Notes under the pieces: generated by a model
What the model was told of the DNA's origin: nothing
The model's input: the letters and a program-made list of their open reading frames with translations, nothing else
The model's database searches: none
Position numbers and translations under genes: made by a program
Shown here: one piece after another, positions 1 to 12,000 of the stretch
How the letters are laid out: the number at the start of each line of letters is the position of its first letter
Position numbering within the stretch: the stretch's first letter is position 1
Assembly: GCA_026225945.1 (NCBI GenBank)
Contig: JAMJFZ010004061.1
Coordinates: 20,938,501 to 21,002,500, forward strand
Direction of reading: 5' to 3'
DNA length: 64,000 bases
Source of the DNA: Cricetomys ansorgei
Lineage: Eukaryota; Chordata; Mammalia; Rodentia; Nesomyidae

Positions 1-136
1 CCAGGCTCTGAAAAGCCAGGCATGGTAATACACACTTGCAGTCCTAGGGCTGCAAAGGCAGATCCCTGGGGTTCAGTGGTCAGACAGCTTAACCTACTTG
101 GGAAGTTTCAGGTCAGTGAAAGACCCTGTCAAAAGG
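1..136 (+). repeat. B3 SINE, 3' part, cut by window edge
   Basis: Begins inside the middle of a B3-type (B2-family) SINE: 'aaaagccaggcatggtaat' is the central box and 'gaccctgtcaaaa' the 3' box. The tRNA-like head lies outside the window. Non-coding retroposed DNA. Confidence 0.75.
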
Positions 137-298
137 GACAGAGTATGTTTTCTTTTTTTTATTTACAATGTGTTTTTCTAATAAATTTTAAAGTATTTTT
201 TATTTCAGAAAGAGGAAGGAAGGGACAGGGGAAGAAAGTCAAGAGGAAGGGATGGTGTCAGAGAAGTGACATCTTCTACCTACACAGTCATGCAACAC

Positions 299-383
299 AT
301 AGAGAGAGAGAGACAGGTGGGGGAGTGGGAGGGAGAAAAGGGAGGGAGGTGGGGGAGACAGAGGGGAGAGGGAGAGAGAGAGA
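299..383. repeat. GA/GGGA-rich purine tract
   Basis: Interrupted run of GAGA and GGGA units, purine on the plus strand. The frame across it (22-387) is a by-product of low complexity. Confidence 0.85.
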
Positions 384-390
384 ATAAACA

Positions 391-636
391 TAGGCTCTGC
401 CACTTATTAGAAGTGTCACCTTGAGTAATTGATTAAATTTCTCTTAAAAGGAGGGATAAGGGGACATAGTTCAGTAGCAGAGCATTTCCCTCGCATGTCT
501 GAGGCCCTGTGTTCAATTACTAGTACCACCGAAAAGGGGGGATGACAGAAGGGAACAGCATCTACCTTATGGGATTGTCTTAAGAGGACCCAGATTGTCA
601 CACAGTAAATTGCTCAGCATAGCACCCTGGCACATC
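391..636 (+). repeat. MIR SINE split by an ID element
   Basis: The left part reads 'ggctctgccacttattag' and then a 'gtcaccttgagtaa' block, as in the MIR core. The right part has the MIR 3' block (cttatgggattgtc... agcaccctggcaca). An ID element occupies 452-537 between them. MIR is an ancient mammalian tRNA-derived SINE, so the ID is the younger event. Confidence 0.7.
452..537 (+). repeat. ID-type SINE nested in MIR
   Basis: A roughly 86-bp tRNA-like unit: 'gacatagttcagtagcagag' matches the ID A-box region and 'gaggccctgtgttcaatt' the B-box region, followed by a short A/G tail. ID elements are rodent pol III retroposons. Divergence suggests an old inactive copy. Confidence 0.8.
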
Positions 637-910
637 ACTGAACTTTTAAAGGCACTTACTCATTTGAAAATTTTTCATCTGCCTAGAACGTATCTTGATA
701 TTTAATAAAAAATTAGTAAAATTAATATAGGGCTGAAGGAATAAAGACAAGAATTGAATGAATAACAACTTTAATTGCATTGCTCTTGGTTTCTAGGGTG
801 GAGGTATAAAGCTTGAGATACTGAAAACAGACTCATCTCATTATGGCATATAGCTTTTAGATTTATGTATTGTGTGTTGTGTGTGTGTATGTGCATGCGC
901 ACATGAGGGG

Positions 911-916
911 GGTGTG

Positions 917-951
<35 letters not shown>

Positions 952-954
952 TGT
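911..954. repeat. (TG)n microsatellite
   Basis: Nearly pure TG run joined to the 3' end of an antisense B2. TG/CA runs commonly grow from the AT- and CA-rich tail of B2/B3. Confidence 0.9.
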
Positions 955-959
955 GCTGT

Positions 960-1138
960 CTACATGTGTATCTGTGTTCTACATATATGCTTGGTGCCTA
1001 CAGAAGTCAGAAGAGGGTGTCAGATCACCTGGAACTGGAGTTATAGATGACTGTGAGCCAACTTGTGGATGCTGGGAACTGAATGCAGGTGCTCTCCAAG
1101 TTCAGCAAGTGCTTTTAACTGCTGAGCCATCTCTATAA
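960..1138 (-). repeat. B2 SINE
   Basis: Reverse complement matches B2: 'gaactgaatgcaggtgctct' (B-box side) and 'cttttaactgctgagccatc' (A-box side) on the plus strand. The TG repeat sits at the 3' tail side. Old copy. Confidence 0.85.
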
Positions 1139-1956
1139 CTTCTTATATAACTTTTAGATTACCTGGTTCATAGTAGTCTTAATCATTTCTTCTCCAGTGT
1201 TTGTTTGCTTGTGTTTGGTTTTTGTTGTCTTTAAAGAAGCCTATTTACAAGCTCTATTGAATTGGTATGCTAATAAATATACTTTTATGTGTGAGTAAAT
1301 GTGTTTCCTAATATTGAATCCATAATTAACATTTTCACTCAATTACAGAACAGCACTGGGCCAGGCAATATTCTGCCTGAGAAGAGGTTACAGACAAAAG
1401 TGCTGTCTACAGTCAGGCTTATTATCAAGAACATGAAGGAGTTGAGCTAAGCATGCCCAGCATATTCTCCCCAAATTTTCCTATCAGATGTGCTATCAAG
1501 GTGCTGGACAGGCCACAGCAGAAGCAAGGACATCAGAATGAGGGTGGATTTCACTTCCCACATGACAGACATGCAAAGGTCATAAGGCCCTCTGCCTGTC
1601 ACACAGTGAGATGCTCTGGGGTGCATTTTGGGGACAATCAAGAGATGGGAACATTAGGAGGATATGAATGCAAAATCACCCCCTTGTCCCCTGTGAACAA
1701 GTCACACTGTGGTGATATAAATTTTAGTTGTGGTTCATGGAAAATGCACAGAATGATATCAGCTTCTTCATCATGAGGGCCCCAGAGGTAGTAACTGAAG
1801 CAACATGAGAACACACATTTTAATAAAGTTTGAGGCATACTTTTAAAGCCTTGTATCAGAGTATGGGACTTTGGTCCTGACTTTAAACTGTCAGTCGTAA
1901 GTTGTTGACAATGAAGATACTAGCTTTTTCAAAAAGGGAGTAGATTTTGAGAATTT
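1139..1956. other. Unique sequence, no gene seen
   Basis: AT-rich DNA without a recognised repeat. Two opposing small frames (about 1447-1776) show no domain, no splice context and no codon bias, and I do not treat them as genes. Confidence 0.6.
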
Positions 1957-2028
1957 GGCTGAGGGTACAGTTCAGTGGAAGAGGACATTTCCTTGGCTCT
2001 GGCTCTTGGGTTCAACCATTGAACCTCT
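1957..2028 (+). repeat. ID-like SINE
   Basis: 'ggctgagggtacagttcagt' resembles the ID A-box and 'cttgggttcaaccat' the B-box. Diverged copy followed by a pyrimidine/CA microsatellite. Confidence 0.6.
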
Positions 2029-2070
2029 CATTTCCAGCTAGGGTCTCAGTCATTAATTATTCATCAATAT

Positions 2071-2076
2071 CACACA

Positions 2077-2113
<37 letters not shown>

Positions 2114-2114
2114 C
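2071..2114. repeat. (CT)n-(CA)n compound microsatellite
   Basis: CA, CT and CA runs in series downstream of the ID-like element. Confidence 0.9.
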
Positions 2115-2313
2115 ACCTCAAAGGACTAAGAGACAGCTGTCACTTTCTCTAGGAAGTGACTTTTGGAAGGTGGAACAAATCCTTGACAAATTGAGAATTC
2201 TACATGATGCACTCAAAACTGTCCATCATGTGGAGTGATCAGACAGCAATGTTTGGGATACCCACTTGTCACAAATGCATAAAAACTGCTATACACTCTT
2301 GCTGGGGGAACCT

Positions 2314-2649
2314 TCGTGTGTGTGTGTGTGTGTGTGTGTTGCTACAAATGTGGGTTTTAATGTAAGCACTGCACATACAGCAATGCATGGTCAGAAGACA
2401 ATCTCAGGTGTGAGCCTCTCCTGCCACTTTAAGACAGGCTCTCTTATTGTTCATTGCTGCATGTGCAAGGCTGGCTGGGCCTAGAACTTCTGAGGAGTCT
2501 CCCATCTCTATCATCTCCCATCTCAAACTGGGAGATTTACACAGACACTTCTACACCTGGCTTTTTTATGGGCTCTGGGGATATGAACTCAGGTCTCCAA
2601 ACTTGCTCGGCAAGCACTTTGCCTACCTGTCCATCTGCTCACACCCCAC
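2314..2649 (-). repeat. B3 SINE with (TG)n at its tail
   Basis: On the plus strand a TG run (2314-2340) is followed by the antisense B3 body. The tRNA-like head near 2570-2640 (ctctggggatatgaactcag ... gcaagcactttgcc) has the B- and A-box signatures in reverse. Confidence 0.85.
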
Positions 2650-5600
2650 CTCCATTTTTATGATAGTCTAGGTAAGGTCTGCCCCACATGTTTCGTTTCC
2701 ATAGAAAACATCCTCTTCTTGATTCAGTTCCCAAAGACAGAGCAGGGACGGCACCCATTTTTCTGAGGTTGTCAGGGTCTCTGAGGTGAAAGGCCATAGC
2801 TGAGTAGTAGACTCCCCTCCCTTTTTCAGCCTTAAGAAACTGTCGCAAATGATTGGCTTGCAGAGAACAGGAATCACGGGATGAATGCCCTGTGTTTTCT
2901 GCATCAAGAGCATCAGGAGAGTAGGGAGTATGCCTCAGACACCAAGTGGGGGTATCAATGCTGCCAAGATGCTAAGAAGTAGCTGGATTCTAGATACACA
3001 TTTAAGGTAGTGACAATCAGCAGTGCTTGTGGATTAGGCAAGGAAGAGAAGAGGGGGAAAGTCCTAGTACAGGACTACACTCCATTCTCATCTTGTATTT
3101 TATCCTACTTTCCAAAAGCAATGAGTTGGTACCCCTCTGGGCATGCATTTCCTAGAAGGGAGCACGAGATTCTGCGAAAGCTACTTTCTCTTTCAATTTG
3201 TATGTCTGTGTTGTATGACTTTTCCTGGGGAGGTGGAAATAGGCTTCTACTTGCCCCCCCATCTCTTGGACACCTACCAAGAGCCCCCCCATCAATTGTT
3301 ACCTGCATTTGTTAACCTCGGGGAGGGCCCTTATGATTCTTGGAACTTTCCTGAGCTTCCCTAATCCTCATCATCCTCCTTGAAGGAAATCACCCTCCCT
3401 CCCAAGATGGGATGTTTCGGCTCAGAGGAAATGAGAACACAAAAGTGCGCACTTTCCACCTGCACTGAGGAATAGTGGGTGTCTCGTTTCTTGAGAAACT
3501 CGTTCCTGATAGCTGCCGGTCTTCCAAACCGCATTGTAGATGCACTTGGACCTTAAGGAGATGAAGGTAGTATGTTCATCAAGTGTTAGATTTTCTCGGG
3601 TAAGTTACAGAATCGGGTAGGTGATTCTCAGACACTTTGGTTATCTAGGGCTGCTGTGTTCTGATGCTTCCCTGAATTCTAAGACCCCCATGAAAGACAC
3701 TCTTCCCTTGTCCATTAAATTCCGCCCAACCATGTGCAGGCTTAAGAGGGCTCCCATTAAAATAAACTCCAGGGCTGTCTGGAAAAATAAATGTGTGAGT
3801 CTCTTTTGTTCCCGAGTTAGCAGAGGGGCGTGTAGTCGGGGGGTATGGAGGGACAACTGGAACAACACTGTCCTTCACCAATTACGGCACCAATAATCCC
3901 TCTTATATTCTGGTGTTTGTAGCGTGTTTATGGTTTTGTCTTACTTCATTTTAAAGCTGAACAAAAGCCGACTCCAACTGTTACAAACACACAGGGCCCC
4001 AGCCACAGGCCTCACGCAAGGAACTAAACAAACAGAATGCATGGGAACCCAATTTCTCAGATTAAGTATGACAATGGTGCAGAGTCCATATGTCTCAGGA
4101 AAATGGGAAATATTTTTTTAAAGTCTCTAGGGTACCCCACCAATCAGGATCATCTAGGACCCATGCAATTGTTCATTTTTCATCCTCTGTGGAATATCAT
4201 ATGGACCATGTCCCTCATGTGTAAAGATGGATGGCCAATTGTTTAACCCTGGTGTTTTTAATTAATTAAGTCTCCTCCAGCAAAGCTTTAAGTCATTCAA
4301 TGTAGACTTTGCTTAGTGGGTATAGAAAATCAGCATTTATTACAAATTTTTCTTTAATTTTTATTTTCCACAAGCAGAAGAGTGAGCTGGACTTTCAAAT
4401 TCAACAAACCCATTCTCCTTAGGTAACAGAAAACATTAGATTTATTGTTTGGAGCAATTCTGAAACCTAAGCTTAGGTGGGTCTGGAGAAAGCAAAGAAA
4501 AAATAGCAACAGAAAAGTAAAATACAAATATAAATGTTGACTCCTGCACCCAGACACCCCCAATAGAGAGATGCAGTAAGAATTTTAGGGCATTTGTAGA
4601 CTCTAAATTCTCATGTACGGTCTCAAAAATCAAGAGGGAAATTCTCTTTCATTCTGAGAAAAAGAAAAATGTTAGTTAAGGAGTAATTTCTTTTTAAAGC
4701 CAACAAGGCAATCTGGTCATGCCCCTACCCCTTCACTTAATGGCCAACCTGTTAGAACACAGCTCCTAGACAGCCCCTGCTTTCAAACAGCAGCACCTCA
4801 TTGCTGGGGAGCTGAGAAAACGGGAACAGTCAGTAGACTGCTCAGGGCCTTACAGGTGAGTGGGCCAAGCCTGACAGAAACACGCTTCCTTTTAGTTCTC
4901 TTGAACTGTGATGCTGTCCTTTGGGAGAAGGGCAGTTTTTAAAAAAGGTGTATTGTATGGCAGGGTATCCTGAAACTGGGCAGAACTCATCTGAAGAAGC
5001 AAGACGGGAAAGAAAGTATTTCCAGGGTTCGTGTTTCCTGGGGAAATAAGAAAAATAATTTTGACAACAAAACTCAGTTTTCCCATTTCTAGTGAAAATC
5101 CCAACCACAGATTAAAAAGAAAACACTCATAGAAGTACGGCCGGGACAGAGGCGGTCCCAGCCATGAGAAAGCAAGAGGGCCGGGTGCTCCTGGAATCAG
5201 TAATATGAAGTTGGCACAAATAGCATATTGGGTAGCAATCATCTCATGGCCCCAAAGATATGGATGGTGGGACCACACATTTTCAAAGTTCTCCAATGAG
5301 ACTTCTGTATGCTCATGGTCATATTAGCCGTAACTTGCCACTAAAGCCGAAAGTACAAAGAGACAGAAGGCAAAGCAAGGCTCTCCCTCTGGTCTGTGAG
5401 GAGACTACAGACAGTCTGGCTGCTTCCTTTCTGGAAATGACCCAAAAACCAGATTCTCATCAGAAGCGCTGGACCACCTATCCTCAATGTCCGGCATATT
5501 AAGGATATCAAAATATATATTATCGCTGAAGTCTAAAACCCTTCTTTTTCATTTGTGTTCATGTCCTTAAAGTTATTAATCAGTTACCTTCAGAGAATAG

Positions 5601-6138
5601 TACAAATCCATTTATTATCTTGAAAACTGTCAAGAAAAGGCAGACAATTGCGTGTGGAATCTGCGTCTTCTACCTGAACCTCGCCATTGCATAATCAAAG
5701 CATAGTTGGATGGAAACAGTTATTTAGAATTTTTCCATCTGAAAAAAAAAAGTGACAGGAAGATGACAGAATTAAGTAAGTCCCTCTAGCAATGCCTAGT
5801 TAATTTACAGGCCCTAATACTCAGTTCTGCATTAACAGGGGGAAAAACGAAGTAAAAATCAGACATTAAACACCTCCTAGTGAATGGACTCACTGTTACC
5901 TGGCCAGTATGTTGACTCTGGGCCTAATCACATCTCTAAATATAGCTCCCAATCCTCAAGAATACAGAGGACAGATAGGGTGTAGTGTACAGCATGCATG
6001 CAATGAATGACAGTCATGTTACAAGAACACAGTAGGTCAAGAGATAAAGTGAAGAAGAAAAGAAAGCACGAGAAACCATGTATTAAAGAGTATTCGAAAG
6101 ACATGTCCATTTTTGTGGCTGTTCTTGTTGTATGTGAT
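2650..6138. other. Unique sequence, mostly repeat-free
   Basis: About 3.5 kb with no convincing SINE, LINE or LTR. Short frames are present but none shows a family. 3745-3810 holds two AATAAA signals close together. 5480-5900 is AT-rich with homeodomain-like ATTA motifs and is listed separately. Confidence 0.55.
5480..5900. promoter_or_regulatory. Candidate conserved non-coding block
   Basis: Repeat-free and AT-rich, with 'ttattaatcagttacctt', 'ccattgcataatcaaag' and 'gcctagttaatttacagg' motifs (homeodomain/POU-like). Inferred only from texture. Conservation cannot be tested here. Confidence 0.25.
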
Positions 6139-6477
6139 TTGTGTGCAGATGTGTATGCATGTTTGCACATATGTCAGTACACTATGTATGGGCACTCGTT
6201 TCCTGATTGTATGCTTGCATGTAGAGGTCAGAGGTTGACATTGGTTGTATTCCTTCCTTGCTTTCCACTTTATTTACAGAGGTGGGATCCTCATTGGACC
6301 TGGAGCTCACTGGCTCAGCTTGTCTTGCTAGCCAGCTCGCCCCAGGGATTCCCCTATCTCTGCCACTGGAAGGCTGGGATTACATGTGGGTCCCAAACCC
6401 ACCAGGTTTTGTGTGGGTGCTCTCAGTCTGAACTCTGGACCTTAGACTTGTGAAGCAAGAGTCACCTCCCCAGTCCT
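6139..6477 (-). repeat. B3 SINE
   Basis: Antisense B3: tail side 'gtgtgcagatgtgtatgcat', middle 'ccccagggattcccctatct', and a degraded tRNA-like head ending at 'gtcacctccccagtcct'. Near full length. Confidence 0.85.
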
Positions 6478-7724
6478 AAACTAGAATTGAGTTCTGTACA
6501 GTAGTACTACAAAACTACAATAGACGCGAGGAAGTGATTACTAAGAAAGCAGTGAAGGTGGTTACTGTTAAGAGAGAAGGGTGAGATTAGATGGGACACG
6601 TGAAAAGGCTTTGAGGGTGACTAATGGTCTTCTCTCTTGTCGTATGTATGATATACCTCTTGTTGTATGACCTTGTTGGTAGTCTCAGTTAGCTTATAAC
6701 TCATTAAACTTTACTGCTATTTTGTGTGACTTTTTCTATCTTTGTTTGATTTAATGATCAAAAGTTTGCAGAAAGGGTAAATTTATCCTTAGCCTTCTGT
6801 CAAAGGCAAAAGAGAACTTCTTACATTCCATAAGAGATCTTATCAGTGTTCTAACACAGGCAACACGTCAAAATATTTTGTAAGTAGCTATATGTCTACT
6901 TTAATCTGGTGATTTGGTTCTGCCCTTGACAACTTCAGAGGACTCTTTGCTCTGAAATCAATATTGCTAAGATTTCTCAGGACATAAACCAATCCCCCCA
7001 AGCCTAAAAGGACTTCTCAATGGTGACAAATGGCATGGGCACTCTTAAAGCTGATGTGAGTCCTTTGTAGCCACCCCTTCTCCAAGCACAGTGTGGTAGC
7101 AGTGTGGCTACAGGAATGGGAGGAAGATTTGAGCATCCCAACATACTGTCTGTAAAAAATCCAGTCAAGAAATCCCACACCATTTAGGATCCCTTTCTTT
7201 AGTTATAACCAAATAGCAAACCTATAAACAGCTCAAGAAACCTTTCCATGGCATGTGGCAGGGCTGGGAAGATTGGTCTAACTAATATCAATGGGCAGGA
7301 TAACATGATGACATCAAAGGTATACATTTTTACAGATCCCTACGCAGCCCCCTTCTCTGCCTGTGCAAGTGTTGACTGAATAAAATAAGAACCCTGGGAT
7401 TATCCTTGGATGAGCCCATCTTGCTCTTAGGCAGTTTGCAGTCAATGCCTGCATTGAAGAAAAAATGTAACTTAGAAGCAGTGACAATCTCATCTCTAAC
7501 CCCACAGAGTCCTATCCAATTGGCCTTGTAACTCCTCACCCCAAATCATACCTATTACTTTTAATAATGAGGATAATAAATGATATTTTATCATAGCACA
7601 AGAGACCCTGGTACTAAATTGTTTTAAATTGGCCAACAAAAGTGCCATGAGTCAAGGCAAACTGAGAAAGGACATAGAAACTAAGGAGTGTGGTACATAG
7701 GGGAAGAAAGCTATTGGAAAAATT
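6478..7724. other. Unique sequence, no gene seen
   Basis: About 1.2 kb without recognisable repeats or coding signals. Small minus-strand frames around 7314-7539 overlap in two phases and lack any family signature. Confidence 0.55.
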
Positions 7725-7763
7725 ACACACACACACACACACACACGCACACACACACACACC
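7725..7763. repeat. (CA)n microsatellite
   Basis: CA dinucleotide run with one G interruption. Confidence 0.95.
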
Positions 7764-7989
7764 CACCTAGCCCACATTCACTATAAGTGTATAAAGTCCA
7801 AGATACAGAGAATGTTATGGATTCAGAACCCATCATAGGTCTGTCAGGAAGCTGATATGATATGGATTTTGATGACCTAAGCCAGTAGCAACCTAAATAG
7901 AACAAAGATGGTAACATTGTCTTCCCAAAAGCCTATTAAGAAATTAGAACACCATTCCTTCAGGGTACAACATTCAGAGGCTCTGTGAT

Positions 7990-8130
7990 GGTAAACATTT
8001 TGTTAGACACCATAATTTCCAGTATCTATGGATGCAAAAACTGGAATCCAGAGAGGGAAAAGACCAGCCTAAGGTCATGGGAAGAGGTATTGTACTAATT
8101 CCAACCTTCATTCTTTGATTTCAGGACCTA
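7990..8130 (+). repeat. MIR SINE fragment
   Basis: The core 'tggaatccagagagggaaaa' plus 'cctaaggtcatgg' corresponds to the MIR 'gaaactgaggcacagagagg ... aaggtcacacagc' block. Strongly diverged, ancient copy. Confidence 0.6.
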
Positions 8131-9071
8131 AATTTTGTTTGTTTCATCATTTAGCATACATCTAGGAACTCAGAAAACAGGCCTCAGAGAGAATAAACAG
8201 GTCAAAGCCAACTGCAGTGAACTCACAGCCAAGAACAGGCATGAGATCAACACATACCAGTGAAGCCTTAAGACAGCCTGCTGGACAATCTCAGAAAATG
8301 CTTCCTTCAGTTGGAAAGAATAAAGAGGCAGAAGAAACAAACAGTCCTGTTGTGAGATGCTGTGGAGCTTTTGTAGGGCTTCCACAGTACTGTGCAGCCA
8401 TCACAGGAAGTCCATGAAGGAAGATGGCAGCCTCCAAGTTGCCAGTGATGTCACATATCTTAACCCTTGGGCTTCTTGTTCTACGAACCAACACATCTTT
8501 ATGGTTGAAGTCATTTTTTGTTATATTTTTGTTGTTGTTTTGTTTCTTACCATCTAAATGGCATCCTTATTAATATAACCACACAGAAAGTTTATAGAAG
8601 AGGTAAGACCAAAACCCACATTTTGTGGATCATAGCCTGGAATAAGTCTCTTCCTAAGGAAACAGCAGTCTCTACACAGCCCCGTTAGTCAGAGGCAGTC
8701 TGGGTTTTGCCTTCTAGAAGAAACAACCCTATGTTTCAGCGACAGAGAACAGCACTTTGCACTACATCCCACCAGCACCACCTGAGCTTCTGCTCCGGGA
8801 ATCCAAACTAAAGGGGAAATGTCTTTTCTGAACTACTGGTCTTGTGACCAAGAAAAAAGAGAGCATGGCCAACATGACTCCTGCCCCTGCTACTCAGCAA
8901 TGGCATCTATCTCTTCTGCTCACATTTAGTTCAGAGTCTAGCTTAACATCAGTAAAAAAGGGAAGACCTCCTTTCTCATGGGAAAACCACCCTTTAATCT
9001 ATATTGGCTGCCTTTAGTTACCTGAGAGGTTACTAAAATGAACAACAAATTGTCTTGGAAACATTCGTAGA
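8131..9071. other. Unique sequence, no gene seen
   Basis: No repeat or gene recognised. Overlapping frames on both strands (8170-8557) have no domain signature. Confidence 0.5.
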
Positions 9072-12000
9072 CTTTTTTTAAATTTCTTTTCTCATACAAC
9101 TTATACATTACATCCTGACCCCCCCTCCCTTTCCATCACCCCCCAACCCCATCTCCCCTCTCCTCCAGATCTAGCTTCATCACCAGCCATAGACAGCACC
9201 CCCCCGATTTTTTCCCCAAAAATGAACAGCATTTTTACAGCATAATCATGGCATGGCATAACAAGATGGAACAAGGCCAGGCACCAATCCCTACATCAAG
9301 GGTGGGCCAGGCAATCTGGCAGGCGCAAAAGGGTCTCAAGGGCAGGCAAAGGGTCAGACTTCCCTACTTCAACCTGTAGGATTTTTTCAAGAACATCAAT
9401 CCTGATAGCCATAAGATGTATTTAGGGGATCCTACAGGTTCCCTGTCTGTGACTTCAGTCTCTGTGGGGCCTAAGAGTGCTCGTCAGTTGATATTTTGAG
9501 GCTTGTTCTCCTGGTGTCCTCAACCCCTCTGGTCTCCTCCATCCCTCCTCTCCGTCTTCCATGGGGTTTTCAAATCTCTACACAATGCTTGGCCCTGGGC
9601 CTCTCCATATGTTCCTACCAAGCTTCTGGAGGGGGCCTCTCTGGTGAGGACTGGGCTAAGTACCAGTCTATGAGCAGAGCATGACATCATTAGAAATTGT
9701 CTCTGTGTTATCCAGTCTCTAGGTCCTGGCCTTCCCTGCAGTTTCAGAAATGGGTTCCCTCCTTTGGCATGGGGTTCTGACCTTCCATTGTCAACAAGGA
9801 TCATACAGGCAGGATAGGCCATAGGTTAGAGGTTTTATGGCTGGCACAGTGTCCCAGTCTCATCACGGGAAGCCTTGCCTAGCCAGAGGAGACGGCCTGT
9901 TCAGGCTCTCTATCCTGGATGACTAGCAATCCTTGCTAGGGTCTCCCTCCTAGATTCCTATAAGTTTCTACTACACTAGGTCTCCCGATTGCCCCCTAAA
10001 TTGTCTCCCAGTTCTTGTTGTCTCTCCATATATTTTCTCCCTCTGTCCCTCTCCTCCTCCTGATGCCCTCCACTCCCATTACCATACTCCCCCAACCCAC
10101 CTGCACCCTCTGTTCAATTTCCACTCTATCAGAGAGATCCCTGTGTTCTGACTAGAGTTCTTCTTCTTGTGCAGTTTTTCTGTCTGTGGATACTATTACC
10201 TTTCTCTTTTACTTAATAGTTAATAGCCACACATTAGTGAGTATACAACATGTTTGTTTTTCTGGGACTGGGTTACCTCGCTCAGGATGATTTTTTTCCA
10301 GTTCCATCCTTTTGCTTGCAAAGTTCATGTAGTCTTTTTTTTTTTAAATAGCTGAGTAATACTCCATCCATTGTGTAAATGTACCATAATTTCTTTATCC
10401 ATTCCTCAGATGAGAGGCATCTAGGCTGCTCCCAATTTCTGGCTATTTATGAATAAAGCTGCTATGAATATAGTTGAGCAAGTGTCCTTGTTGGATGGAG
10501 CATCTTTTGGGTATATGCCCAGGAGTGAGACAGCTGGGTCTTAAGGTAGGTCAATTTCCAATTTCTTAAGGAATCACCATATTGATTTCCACAGTGGCTG
10601 TACAAGTTTGCATCCCTACCAGCAATGAAGGAGCATTCTTCTTGCTCCACATCCTCACCAGCATGAGCCGTTCTTTGCGTTACTGATCTTAGTCATTCTG
10701 ACAGGCATAAGATGAAATCTCAAAGTGCTTTTGATTTGCATTTCCCTAAGGACTAAGAATGTTGAACATTTCTTTAAGTATTTCTCAGCCATTTGATATA
10801 CCTATTTTGAGAATTCTTTGTTTACATCTGTACCCCCCTTTTAGTTGGATTATTTGTTTTGTTCATGTCTAGTTTCATAAGTTCTTTATATACTATGGAT
10901 ATTAGTCCTTTATTGGAAGTGGAGTTGGTGAAGATTTTTCCCCATTCTGTAGGCTACCATTTTGTCATATTGACTGTGTCCTTTGCCTTACAGAAACTTT
11001 TCAGTTTCATGAGGTCCCATTTATTAATCATTGATCTTAGCACCTGACTTATTGGTGTTCTGTTCAGAAAGTTGTCTCCTGTGCCAATACATTCAAGGCT
11101 ATTCCCCACTGTTTCTTCTATCTTGTTCAGTGTATGTGGCTTTATGTTGATTCACTTGGACTTGTGAAGAGTGATAAATATGAATCTATTTGCATTCTCC
11201 TACATGCAGACATCCAATTAAACCAGCACCATTTGTTAAAGATGCTTTCATTGTTCCAGTGTATATTTCCGGCTTCTTTATCAAAGAGCAGGTGTCCGTA
11301 AGTATGTGGGTTTATGTCTGGATCTTTGATTCAGTTCCATTGATCAATGTGTCTGTTTTTATGCCAATACCATGCTATTTTTATAACTATAGCTCTGTAG
11401 TACATCTTGAGATCAGAAATAGTGATACCTTCAATTCTTTTATTTTTCAGGACTATTTTGGCTTCCCTGGGTTTTTGTTTTGTTTTGTTTTGTTTTTCCA
11501 TATGAAGTTGAGTATTGTTCTCTCAAGGTCTGTATAGAAATATGTTGGTGTTTTGACAAGAATTTCATTAAATCTGTTGATTGCTTTTGGTAAGATGGCC
11601 ATTTTTACTGTGTTGATCATACCAGTCCAGGAGCATGGGAGATAGTTCTAGCTTCTGAGATCTTTTCCAATTTCTCTCTTCAAAGACTTGAACTTTTTGT
11701 CATAAAAGTCTTTTACTTGCTTGGTTAGAGTCACCTCAAGATATTTTATGTTATTTGTGGCTATTATGAAGGGAGTCCTTGCCCTAATTTCTTTCTCAGT
11801 CCATTTGTACATAGTATGGCTACTGATTTTTTTTTTTAATTTGATCTTGTAGCCTGCCACTCCACTGAAGTTGTTTATCAGTTATAGGAGTTACATGGTA
11901 GAATTTTTGGGGTTACTTACATATTAATTGTGCTCTTATGTTAGCATTTAGGCATCTAAGATTAGGGTGACTGTAGATTTAGGTGCCAACTTCCTGTGTT

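Noticed and set aside
872..1138. Cysteine/valine-rich plus-strand frame
   Set aside because: Runs through a TG microsatellite and an antisense B2; no independent coding evidence.
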